This document shows positions 34,283-41,194 of a stretch of DNA of 64,000 nt, piece after piece. Under the pieces are notes generated by a model. That model worked only from the letters and a program-made list of their open reading frames with translations, did no database searches and was not told the origin of the DNA. Position numbers and translations under genes: made by a program. The stretch is from [Scytonema hofmanni] UTEX 2349 (GTDB lineage: Bacteria; Cyanobacteriota; Cyanobacteriia; Cyanobacteriales; Nostocaceae), in the NCBI RefSeq assembly GCF_000582685.1, contig NZ_KK073768.1, forward strand, positions 810,509-874,508. The letters are read 5' to 3'. Positions within the stretch are counted from its first letter, which is position 1, and each line of letters begins with the position of its first letter.

Positions 34283-34954
34283 ATGATCGTGGCACAAGAT
34301 AAAGCCCTAGCAAATGTTTTTCGTCAAATGGCAACCGGAGCGTTTCCACCGGTTGTGGAAACGTTTGAACGCAATAAAACGATCTTTTTTCCTGGAGATC
34401 CTGCCGAAAGAGTTTATTTTCTTTTGAAGGGTGCTGTAAAACTTTCCAGGGTTTATGAGGCAGGGGAAGAAATAACTGTAGCGCTGCTAAGGGAAAATAG
34501 CGTTTTTGGTGTATTGTCATTACTAACGGGAAACAAGTCAGATCGGTTTTACCATGCGGTTGCTTTTACACCGGTGGACTTGCTTTCGGCACCAATTGAA
34601 CAGGTTGAGCAAGCACTGAAGGAAAATCCCGAATTGTCAATGTTAATGTTGCGGGGTCTATCTTCGCGCATTTTACAGACAGAGATGATGATTGAAACTC
34701 TCGCTCACCGAGACATGGGTTCGAGGTTGGTGAGTTTTCTGTTGATTCTGTGTCGGGATTTTGGGATTCCTTGTGCGGATGGAATTACAATTGATTTGAA
34801 GCTATCTCATCAGGCGATCGCTGAAGCAATTGGTTCAACTCGCGTTACCGTCACCCGCTTACTGGGCGATTTGCGCGAAAAGAAGATGATTTCCATTCAC
34901 AAAAAAAAGATTACTGTTCACAAACCTGTGACTTTAAGTAGGCAATTTACATAG
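34283..34954 (+). CDS. ntcA: global nitrogen regulator NtcA
   Basis: 223 aa CRP/FNR-family activator. Effector domain residues about 30-140 (FPGDPAERVYFLLKGAVKLSRVYEAGEEITVALL; binds 2-oxoglutarate), long dimer helix (LRGLSSRILQTEMMIETLAHRDMGSRLVSFLL) and C-terminal helix-turn-helix LSHQAIAEAIGSTRVTVTRLLGDL (about 174-197). The sequence is the highly conserved cyanobacterial NtcA with a normal length. It activates nitrogen-assimilation and heterocyst genes at GTAN8TAC sites. A consensus box precedes it. Divergent from fabI, the order seen in Anabaena. Confidence 0.97.
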   Translation: MIVAQDKALANVFRQMATGAFPPVVETFERNKTIFFPGDPAERVYFLLKGAVKLSRVYEAGEEITVALLRENSVFGVLSLLTGNKSDRFYHAVAFTPVDLLSAPIEQVEQALKENPELSMLMLRGLSSRILQTEMMIETLAHRDMGSRLVSFLLILCRDFGIPCADGITIDLKLSHQAIAEAIGSTRVTVTRLLGDLREKKMISIHKKKITVHKPVTLSRQFT

Positions 34955-35127
34955 CATACAATTGAGGCTTAGGCAATAGCGGTGGTTCATTTTTTTGATA
35001 AATAACACCTACTGGCGTTGGTACATCTAAAAAATGAATTGCTTTGATTGCTATTGCCAACTTCAAATTCACCGCAGAGAATGACTGAAAGTAGTAGGCT
35101 GTATCTGGAAGGAATCGGTAGCTGAAG

Positions 35128-36624
35128 ATGACCACCGGGTACATCCTCATAGCGGCAATTTTAATTCTAGGGGGCGTGATAGCCACCGTGGGCGATCGCA
35201 TTGGCACACGGGTCGGGAAAGCACGCCTCTCTCTATTCAAGCTGCGTCCCAAAAACACCGCAGTACTAGTAACTATTTTTACAGGCGGTTTAATTTCTGC
35301 GTCAACTTTAGGCATTTTATTTGCCGCTGATGAAGGATTGCGTAAGGGAGTCTTTGAGCTAGAAGATATTCAAAGAGACTTGAGGCACAAGCGCGACCAG
35401 CTAAAAACCGCACAAGCGCAAAAAAGTCAAGTAGAAGTTGAACTAGACAAGGCAAAAAAAGAACAAACCCAAGCTCAACAACAATTGCAGCAGACTAATC
35501 AATCGTTGAAAGAGGCAAATGCTAAACAACAAATCACACAAGCTCAATTAAACCGTACTATTGCTCAACAGGCTCAAACTCAAGCGAACCTGCAACGCAC
35601 TCAAAACCAGCTAACTCAAGTTGTTAGTCGATATCAACAAGCGATAAATCAACTTGAAAGCGTTTCTCAGCAAAGAAAAGAACTAGTGGCTGGAATTCAA
35701 CGCTTGAGGGGAGAACGTCAACGCTTGTTTGATGAAGCCAAAAAAGCGATCGCTGAAGCTCAAACAGCAATTAAAAAACGCGATCGCGAACTTGCTAATC
35801 GCCAAGAAACTATCGAACAGCGGGATCAAAAAATTTCCCAACTAGATCGACTCATTAGAGAACGCAATCTAGAAATTGCCTCGCGAGAGCAAGTAATTAC
35901 CAAAAGAGAATCTCGGCTCAAAGAACTAGAAACACAACAGGACTATCTAGAACAGGAAGTCGCAAGGCTAGAAAAATATTACCAGTCTTTTCGTGACTTG
36001 CGTTTGGGTAAAGTTGCTTTGGTTCGGGGTCAAGTTATTGCTGCTGGGGTAATTCGCGCTCCGGAACCTGCCGTTGCCCGTCAAGCTGTGATTAAACTTT
36101 TACAAGAAGCTAACCGTAATGCCAACATCCAATTAGCGGAACCAAATACAAATCCTGTCAATACCAATGTGCAAATATTACGTGTTACCCAAGAGAGAGT
36201 TGACCAACTCACCAAGCAGATTAATGATGGTCGAGAATACGCGGTGCGAATTTTCTCTGCTGGTAATTACGTCAGGGGTGAAAAGCAGATAGAATTTTTT
36301 GCCGATGCAGCGCGAAATCAAGTTGTCTTTACTGGGGGTGAAGTTGTGGCTACAACTACTGCCGATCCGAAAACTATGACATCCTATCAGTTGCAGCAAC
36401 GGCTACAACTGCTGATTTCTGCTTCTCAATTTCGCGCTCGCAATGCCGGAATTGTGGAAGATATTCAAGTAGAGGGTCCCATCCTTCGCTTTATTGCTCA
36501 ATTAAGGCAGTACGATCAACCTGTGGATATTAAAGCTGTTGCGGCAGAAGATATTTATACAGTCGGACCCCTGAAAGTGAGATTGCTTGTTATACAAAAC
36601 GGACAAATTATTTTTAGCACCTAA
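35128..36624 (+). CDS. DUF3084 domain-containing coiled-coil protein
   Basis: 498 aa. Two N-terminal hydrophobic segments (TGYILIAAILILGGVIATVG and VLVTIFTGGLISASTLGILFA) anchor it, then a long Gln/Arg-rich coiled coil (about residues 75-285) and a C-terminal globular domain (residues about 290-498) with YYQSFRDLRLGKVALVRGQVIAAGVI, VRIFSAGNYVRGE and KAVAAEDIYTVGPLKVRLLV. DUF3084 is conserved in cyanobacteria, mostly next to a YqgF-fold gene as here. Function unknown; a membrane-tethered coiled-coil organiser is only a guess. Confidence 0.88.
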   Translation: MTTGYILIAAILILGGVIATVGDRIGTRVGKARLSLFKLRPKNTAVLVTIFTGGLISASTLGILFAADEGLRKGVFELEDIQRDLRHKRDQLKTAQAQKSQVEVELDKAKKEQTQAQQQLQQTNQSLKEANAKQQITQAQLNRTIAQQAQTQANLQRTQNQLTQVVSRYQQAINQLESVSQQRKELVAGIQRLRGERQRLFDEAKKAIAEAQTAIKKRDRELANRQETIEQRDQKISQLDRLIRERNLEIASREQVITKRESRLKELETQQDYLEQEVARLEKYYQSFRDLRLGKVALVRGQVIAAGVIRAPEPAVARQAVIKLLQEANRNANIQLAEPNTNPVNTNVQILRVTQERVDQLTKQINDGREYAVRIFSAGNYVRGEKQIEFFADAARNQVVFTGGEVVATTTADPKTMTSYQLQQRLQLLISASQFRARNAGIVEDIQVEGPILRFIAQLRQYDQPVDIKAVAAEDIYTVGPLKVRLLVIQNGQIIFST

Positions 36625-36631
36625 AAAATGA

Positions 36632-36708
36632 ATGGGGCATTGGGCATTGGGCATGGGGCATTGGGCATTGGGCATGGGGCATGGGGCATGGGGCATTGGG
36701 CATTGGAA
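36632..36708. repeat. GGGCATTG / GGGCATGG heptamer array
   Basis: About ten tandem GGGCATTG/GGGCATGG units between the DUF3084 and YqgF-fold genes. Confidence 0.85.
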
Positions 36709-36798
36709 GAAAATAAGATGAATGAAATTTGTGGAAACAGGTGTTTTTATTTCTGGTAGTTACTTAATTATTAAATATTAACTATTAACGTATTTAAT

Positions 36799-37245
36799 AT
36801 GACTATTCGTGAATTTTCGCCAACGCAACCAGTGATTTTGGGCTTTGATCCGGGTAAAGATAAGTGTGGTTTAGCAGTGATGGGGCTAGATCGGCAAATA
36901 CATTATCATCAAGTTGTCTTGTCAAGTGAGGCGATCGCATCACTTGAAAAACTGCGCCAAAATTACCCGATTTCCTTGATGGTGATGGGGGATCAAACTA
37001 CGGCAAAACGCTGGAAACAGCAAATAACTGAACAAGTTAAAGAGCCGCTGAATATTATTTTAGTGGATGAGCGTTACACCAGCTTAGAAGCACGCGATCG
37101 CTATTGGCAGATGTACCCACCCAAAGGACTCTCGAAATTATTGCCACAAGGTATGCGACAACCACCAAGACCTATAGATGATATTGTTGCCATCCTCTTA
37201 ATCGAAAGATACTTAAATCGCTTAACCGAATCAAGCCTCGGCTAG
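36799..37245 (+). CDS. YqgF/RuvX-fold pre-16S rRNA nuclease family protein
   Basis: 148 aa RNase H-like fold. First Asp in VILGFDPGKDKCGLAV (about residues 12-27), VMGDQTTAKRWKQQI, and IILVDERYTSLEARDRYW (about 85-102) with the conserved D-E-R-x-[ST]-S, ending in DDIVAILLIERYL with the last Asp pair. Related to the 16S rRNA 5'-end maturation nuclease, but somewhat divergent; it may be the second YqgF-like protein typical of cyanobacteria. Pairs with DUF3084. Confidence 0.82.
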   Translation: MTIREFSPTQPVILGFDPGKDKCGLAVMGLDRQIHYHQVVLSSEAIASLEKLRQNYPISLMVMGDQTTAKRWKQQITEQVKEPLNIILVDERYTSLEARDRYWQMYPPKGLSKLLPQGMRQPPRPIDDIVAILLIERYLNRLTESSLG

Positions 37246-37320
37246 CTCATATTCTTCAGGTTTTCCATTACCTATTAGACACAAGAAGTATAAATTAATT
37301 ATGCGTTACCCAAAACCAGC

Positions 37321-37346
37321 AGACGTAGCATTGCTACGTCTCTACG
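37321..37346. repeat. dispersed palindrome, copy 6
   Basis: GACGTAGCA-T-TGCTACGTC (37322-37340), then TCTACG and TTATTTTT. Located between convergent genes, a possible bidirectional terminator. Confidence 0.7.
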
Positions 37347-37379
37347 TTATTTTTACCTTTATGTCTATTCCCTAAAGCC

Positions 37380-37658
37380 TCATAACTCAGCCCGAATAGT
37401 AAAAGCATAATCTCCTCCAGGCTCTAGCTCGTAGTCTCGTTGCTCCAAGAAGCGACCGAGGGGTTCTTTAATTAATGCACGACCTAGATTCGGTTTAACA
37501 GACAGTTCACCCCGGCGAAAATGCCATTGGAATTGCCACTCAAACTCACCCACACTGACTTCCCCTTCCAGGAAGCCGTGTTGCCAGGATTGGCGAGTAA
37601 CCCTGACATGGGCAATACTTTCTGGCAGACGTTTAGTACTCACTATGCTTGATGTCAA
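37380..37658 (-). CDS. DUF3146 family protein
   Basis: 92 aa. Cyanobacterium-specific DUF3146: AHVRVTRQSWQHGFLEGEVSVGEFEWQFQWHFRRGELSVKP (about residues 17-57), then GRFLEQRDYELEPGGDYAFTIRAEL. Rich in aromatic residues, single compact domain, no signal or TM. Role unknown. Convergent with the YqgF-fold gene. Confidence 0.85.
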   Translation of the reverse strand: MTSSIVSTKRLPESIAHVRVTRQSWQHGFLEGEVSVGEFEWQFQWHFRRGELSVKPNLGRALIKEPLGRFLEQRDYELEPGGDYAFTIRAEL

Positions 37659-38490
37659 GTTTGAGATAAAGGTTGACCATGTAGGCTACTTCTACCATAC
37701 ATAGCTTAGATCCACAAAAGTAGCGCACTGAGGATTTTTCTTGACTGGATTGCAATCTAAGTATTATCTGCATATTTAAGACTAGTAGTTAAATTTTACA
37801 GAAAAATAATAACTCGTTGTGAAAAAGTGGGTTTTCTAGAATGCAGCACAAAGGGTTGCGCCCGCAGGCGTAAAAATAATAAATTTATTACCAGCGATCG
37901 CTATGGACAAAATCTAAATGCGTGTATTGCATATTACCAATCACATACGAAAAATCGGTAATGGTATCGTTAATGTGGAAATGCCTTGCAAAACAAAATC
38001 TAGAGCGATTTAGTGCTACACGGGTTACTCAAGAAACACTTGCCGTATATCAGGAATTAATACCCAAACTATAATTTATTTGAGTTAGTTTCAAATCATG
38101 CATATTTGTGACTACATGTCAAATATTCGCAATTGAACTAACGTTACGCTAACTCACCTGTACAAATCTTGTTCAACCTATTAGGACAACAATTGAGATG
38201 AGAAAGGGTGTTTTTTAACTTCAAAAGTTTACTTTAAATAATCGCAGTTTTTTATCTAAAATCCTTATTGTAAATGACTTTAAGCATGATGAGCGTAGTA
38301 ATTTAAATGATGTAGAGAAGAAATTGCCAAGCTAGTTCAGATCCGAAACAATTCATGAGATTTCAACGACACATTTAATTAGAATTAACTAATATTTATT
38401 ATTTAGTTAACTCAACGTTAATTTGGAAATATTAATATTTAGGCGAGTGAAAAGTTGAAAACACAAATACAACTTCAAAACTAAATACTG
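37659..38490. other. intergenic region holding a glycosyltransferase remnant
   Basis: Besides the remnant at 37918-38074, the stretch is AT-rich without coding signals. It includes the promoter region of nucA. A CGCCCGCAGGCG palindrome lies around 37859-37870. Confidence 0.5.
37918..38074 (+). pseudogene. GT4 glycosyltransferase remnant, both ends kept, middle deleted
   Basis: From an ATG at 37918: MRVLHITNHIRKIGNGIVNV, a typical first strand and glycine loop of GT4 enzymes. Then the frame shifts and the DNA reads LAKQNLERFSATRVTQETLA followed by VYQELIPKL and a stop (ends 38074), a typical last helix of the same family. About 300 residues between are missing. Family assignment is by pattern recognition only. 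Confidence 0.65.
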
Positions 38491-39333
38491 ATGAAAAAAG
38501 CTAAGTTTTCGACTTTACTGATTGGTTTTGCATCTGCTTCTCTACTTACTGTTGCATTTGCTCTGTTGTCTAAGACCGCACCAGCTCAAGTCTCAACAAG
38601 TGTGCATTTAACTATGGGTAATCCTAGTGGTGCTGGCACTTCTAACCTCAACAACTATTTATTGAATAAATCGCAATACGCAACATCACATAACTGTGGT
38701 AAGAGAATCCCGAACTGGGTTAGCTGGCAGTTGAAGTCATCTTGGCTTGGCAGTGCACCACGACAAGATGACTTCCGTGCAGATACTACGCTACCTTCAG
38801 GCTGTTATCGAGTTGTTACCAGTGACTACACTAACAGTGGATTTGACCGGGGACATATGACACCCTCGGCAGACAGAACAAACACCGTTGCGAACAATTC
38901 TGCAACATTTTTGATGACAAATATAATTCCACAAGCCCCTGATAACAATCAAGGAGTGTGGGCAAGACTGGAAGACTACGCCAGAACCTTACTGAGCAAC
39001 AATGATCTATATATTATTTCTGGTGCATACGGCACAGGTGGCACTGGGTCGAATGGATTTAAGAGCGTCATTTCAAGCAATAACATTGTAGTACCAGCAA
39101 GAACTTGGAAGATAATTGTGGTTGTGCCTAGAGGCGGAACAGCAAGTAGTGTTAATACTTCTACACGCGTTATTGCTGTTGATATACCTAATGGTCAGGG
39201 AGTCCGAAACGCTGACTGGCGCAATTACAGAGTTACTGTTGATTCAATTGAACAAGCAACAGGTTATAACTTCCTATCCCAAGTTTCTAGTTCTGTTCAA
39301 AGTGTAATTGAGTCTAGAGTTGATACTCAGTAA
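38491..39333 (+). CDS. nucA: secreted DNA/RNA non-specific endonuclease (NucA-type)
   Basis: 280 aa. Signal peptide of about 32 residues (FSTLLIGFASASLLTVAFALL, cleavage near APAQ). Betabetaalpha-Me nuclease domain with the catalytic FDRGHMTPSADR (DRGH motif, about residues 118-129) and the downstream metal-binding Asn in FLMTNIIPQAPDNNQGVWARLE. Sugar-non-specific nucleases of the Anabaena NucA type are exported and cleave DNA and RNA. The inhibitor gene nuiA is the convergent neighbour. Normal length. Confidence 0.92.
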   Translation: MKKAKFSTLLIGFASASLLTVAFALLSKTAPAQVSTSVHLTMGNPSGAGTSNLNNYLLNKSQYATSHNCGKRIPNWVSWQLKSSWLGSAPRQDDFRADTTLPSGCYRVVTSDYTNSGFDRGHMTPSADRTNTVANNSATFLMTNIIPQAPDNNQGVWARLEDYARTLLSNNDLYIISGAYGTGGTGSNGFKSVISSNNIVVPARTWKIIVVVPRGGTASSVNTSTRVIAVDIPNGQGVRNADWRNYRVTVDSIEQATGYNFLSQVSSSVQSVIESRVDTQ

Positions 39334-39375
39334 AACTCAATCCAATAATTAAAAGTATTTAGCCTGTCTAATAAC

Positions 39376-39407
39376 AGACGTAGCAATGCTACGTCTCTAC
39401 GTTTTTT
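39376..39407 (+). terminator. dispersed palindrome, copy 7, with T-run
   Basis: AGACGTAGCA-A-TGCTACGTCT (39376-39396) continued by CTACG and TTTTTT (39402-39407). A hairpin plus T-run between the convergent nucA and nuiA genes: the clearest case of the repeat serving as an intrinsic terminator. Confidence 0.6.
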
Positions 39408-39443
39408 CTACCACATGTCTAATGGTATGAAGTTTTAGTGTAT

Positions 39444-39848
39444 TTAAGTTTCCACGACTTTAGTTGCAAGTCCTGCTAAATCCCCTGACTGAATTTTACC
39501 AACCACGTAGACATCAATATTTATTTCACCCACACGAAAAACTTGAATATCACTCAGGTTGCTTTCAAGCACCTCTACCAGGTTACGATACTTGCCTACG
39601 TTTTCTTTTTGTTGTTCGTCATGCCATTCTTTTTCTTGTGCAAGATTTCTAAAAAGATAAGATAGGTCAACTGTTTCTACTGGTGAGTTCTGTGGATGAT
39701 TGGTTAATTCTAAAATTTTCTCAGGAGTTAAGGGTTCTTTAACGCCTGACCATAGGAAAGGTTCAAAAGCAAAATCTGACTCACTTGGCATGAGCAAGTC
39801 AGTAGAAGCCTCTTTAAGTTTTGCAGTAATCTCATCAGAATTACTCAT
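39444..39848 (-). CDS. nuiA: nuclease A inhibitor (NuiA-like)
   Basis: 134 aa. Matches the NuiA family from start to end: EITAKLKEASTDLLMPSESDFAFEPFLW, PEKILELTNHP, VVDLSYLFRN-like centre (VETVDLSYLFRNLAQEKEWHDEQQKEN), and the C-terminal block VFRVGEINIDVYVVG ... LAGLATKVVET, which I recall as nearly identical to Anabaena NuiA. NuiA is a cytosolic protein binding NucA 1:1 to protect the cell. Gene order, convergent with nucA 110 bp apart, fits a nuclease-inhibitor pair. Confidence 0.9.
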   Translation of the reverse strand: MSNSDEITAKLKEASTDLLMPSESDFAFEPFLWSGVKEPLTPEKILELTNHPQNSPVETVDLSYLFRNLAQEKEWHDEQQKENVGKYRNLVEVLESNLSDIQVFRVGEINIDVYVVGKIQSGDLAGLATKVVET

Positions 39849-40171
39849 CTGCTCACTTCTCCAAGTCTAAATGTATTTAGCAATCAACTGACAAAGACCA
39901 CCATTAAGTATAAGTTGACATGCAACAAAATAGATCATTCCTTCTTTGCCGGGGAGAAATTCGACAAACGTCCCGATAGGTATAATCTGCAAAGGTAAGG
40001 CAGTAAGTATTTTTACAGGATTAGCCGCGATCGCCGAAATAACAATTGAGTTCGCCGAAATAACAATTGAGTTCGCCGAAATAACAATTGAGTTCGCCGA
40101 AATAACAATTGAGTTCGCCGAAATAACAATTGAGTTCGCCGAAATAACTTTTGAGTTCGCCGAAATAACAA
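39849..40171. other. repeat region: pnp fragment and 21-bp array
   Basis: No intact gene. It contains a duplicated pnp fragment (39933-39990) followed by a 21-bp tandem array (40033-40179), described separately. Confidence 0.7.
39933..39990 (-). pseudogene. duplicated 58-bp fragment of pnp (S1 domain)
   Basis: 58 bp match 41375-41432 in pnp, same orientation, with two mismatches. On the minus strand it encodes PIGTFVEFLPGKEGMI, the start of the S1 RNA-binding domain of PNPase (PIGAFVEFLPGKEGMI in the intact gene). Flanking sequence is unrelated. Confidence 0.9.
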
Positions 40172-40179
40172 TTGAGTTC
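40033..40179. repeat. 21-bp tandem repeat, seven copies
   Basis: Unit GCCGAAATAACAATTGAGTTC, seven copies, the sixth with AACTTTTGAG instead of AACAATTGAG. The unit is 21 bp so frames are kept: one plus frame reads AEITIEF repeatedly, but the frame of the downstream gene has a TAA in each unit. Confidence 0.93.
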
Positions 40180-40756
40180 GCCGAAGCCGGACTTTCAACC
40201 CCAAAGTGAGTCAGATCAATTACCAGCGATCGCACAGCCGGACTTTCAACCCCAGGATGAATTAGATCACATTTTTATAGGTTATGAAACAGTAATCGCA
40301 GGCGGTACTCAAAAAGTTACACTGCGATCGGGAAAAAGCTATGAAGTCAAGATTCCAGCTAACAGTCCTGAAGGTGCTAAATTACCCTTAAAAGGGTGTG
40401 GCTTGCAAGGAAATGATGTTGGTGTAATGACTGGAGGGGCTGCTATTATTGCAGCTGGTGCAGGTTTTGCAGCTTATAAGTTTTTCAAAGGAGATAAGAA
40501 TGATCCTAAGCGGATTTTGAAGAAGTTGGAGGCTAAACTGTATTCGACTATATCTGAGTTAATGCAAAAAGCTAAAGGCAGTTCTTCCCATTTAATTACT
40601 CATGAAATCAAACCCCACGAGTTTTTCAAATGGCAAGGTGGTTACGGTGCATTTACAGTAAGTAACCAATTTATCGATCAAGTAGATGATTACATCCGTA
40701 ATCAAGCTACCCACTATAACCAAAAATCCCTCATCTCTGACTGGGAAATTATTTAA
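40172..40756 (+). CDS. hypothetical protein with a DnaJ C-terminal-like segment and a TM helix
   Basis: 194 aa from a TTG in the last repeat unit; no ribosome site is evident, so the start is uncertain and may be a rearranged one. Residues about 38-75 (VIAGGTQKVTLRSGKSYEVKIPANSPEGAKLPLKGCG) resemble the C-terminal beta domain of DnaJ/Hsp40. A hydrophobic stretch TGGAAIIAAGAGFAAYKFF (about 84-102) could cross the membrane. The rest (residues 110-194) is unrecognised. The DNA for PDFQPQ occurs twice, in a 35-bp direct repeat (about 40185-40219 and 40234-40268). Likely an altered gene. Confidence 0.5.
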   Translation: MSSPKPDFQPQSESDQLPAIAQPDFQPQDELDHIFIGYETVIAGGTQKVTLRSGKSYEVKIPANSPEGAKLPLKGCGLQGNDVGVMTGGAAIIAAGAGFAAYKFFKGDKNDPKRILKKLEAKLYSTISELMQKAKGSSSHLITHEIKPHEFFKWQGGYGAFTVSNQFIDQVDDYIRNQATHYNQKSLISDWEII

Positions 40757-40812
40757 CCATATCTAGCCTGCGTAGGCAGGCTTTGTTCCTGTAGCCGCGA
40801 GTTTACTCGTTC

Positions 40813-41105
40813 GGCTGATTCGACTAATTCGACTGATTCGACTCGTGCGGCTGATTCAACTGGTTCGACTGATTCGACTGATATCATGTCCGGGCAATTA
40901 AGCATAATATCCGGAACCCCACCCCGCCAAAGCTGCGCTTTAGCTCCCCTCCCCGCAAGCGGGGAGGGGTTGGGGGTGGGGTTCTTTTATTATGGGTAAT
41001 TTGGCGGACATGATATGATTCAACTGATTCGACTCGTGCGACTAATTCGACTGATTCGGCTGATTCAACTAATTCTACTCGTGCGACTTGTCCGCTTATT
41101 CGGCT
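40813..41105. repeat. GATTCGACT 9-bp satellite, interrupted
   Basis: Degenerate tandem GATTCGACT / GGTTCGACT / GATTCAACT / CGTGCGGCT units on both sides of the MITE at 40881-41016. Confidence 0.8.
40881..41016. mobile_element. MITE-like element, 136 bp, imperfect terminal inverted repeats
   Basis: Left end ATATCATGTCCGGGCAATTA and right end, read inverted, ATATCATGTCCGCCAAATTA, extending to about 28 bp. Inside are nested palindromes: CCCCTCCCCGC/GCGGGGAGGGG and AACCCCACCCC/GGGGTGGGGTT. No ORF. The element sits inside the 9-bp satellite, consistent with insertion. Confidence 0.7.
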
Positions 41106-41194
41106 AGTTCTCAAAAATTGCTGACGGCGATGCCTACAATAAAGGCATCGCCTTAGAGATTTTAGACCCAAAATCTAAAATCCTAAAGCGCGAA

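Larger units (their letters stand above)
40757..41194. other. 9-bp satellite and MITE, no gene
   Basis: Holds GATTCGACT-type satellite DNA (40813-40880 and 41017-41105) split by a MITE-like element (40881-41016). The frames read from it are repeat artefacts. Confidence 0.75.

Noticed and set aside
34947..35315. A 122-aa minus-strand frame opposite the DUF3084 start
   Set aside because: It lies antisense to a clear coding region and has no family motif.
40033..40179. CRISPR array
   Set aside because: Units are contiguous 21-bp copies with no spacers, and no cas gene is in the window.
39867..40235. A 122-aa minus-strand frame with repeated SANSIVI
   Set aside because: It reads through the 21-bp array and the pnp fragment; the repeat explains it.
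40884..41171. A 95-aa minus-strand frame
   Set aside because: Produced by the 9-bp satellite and MITE; no start context.
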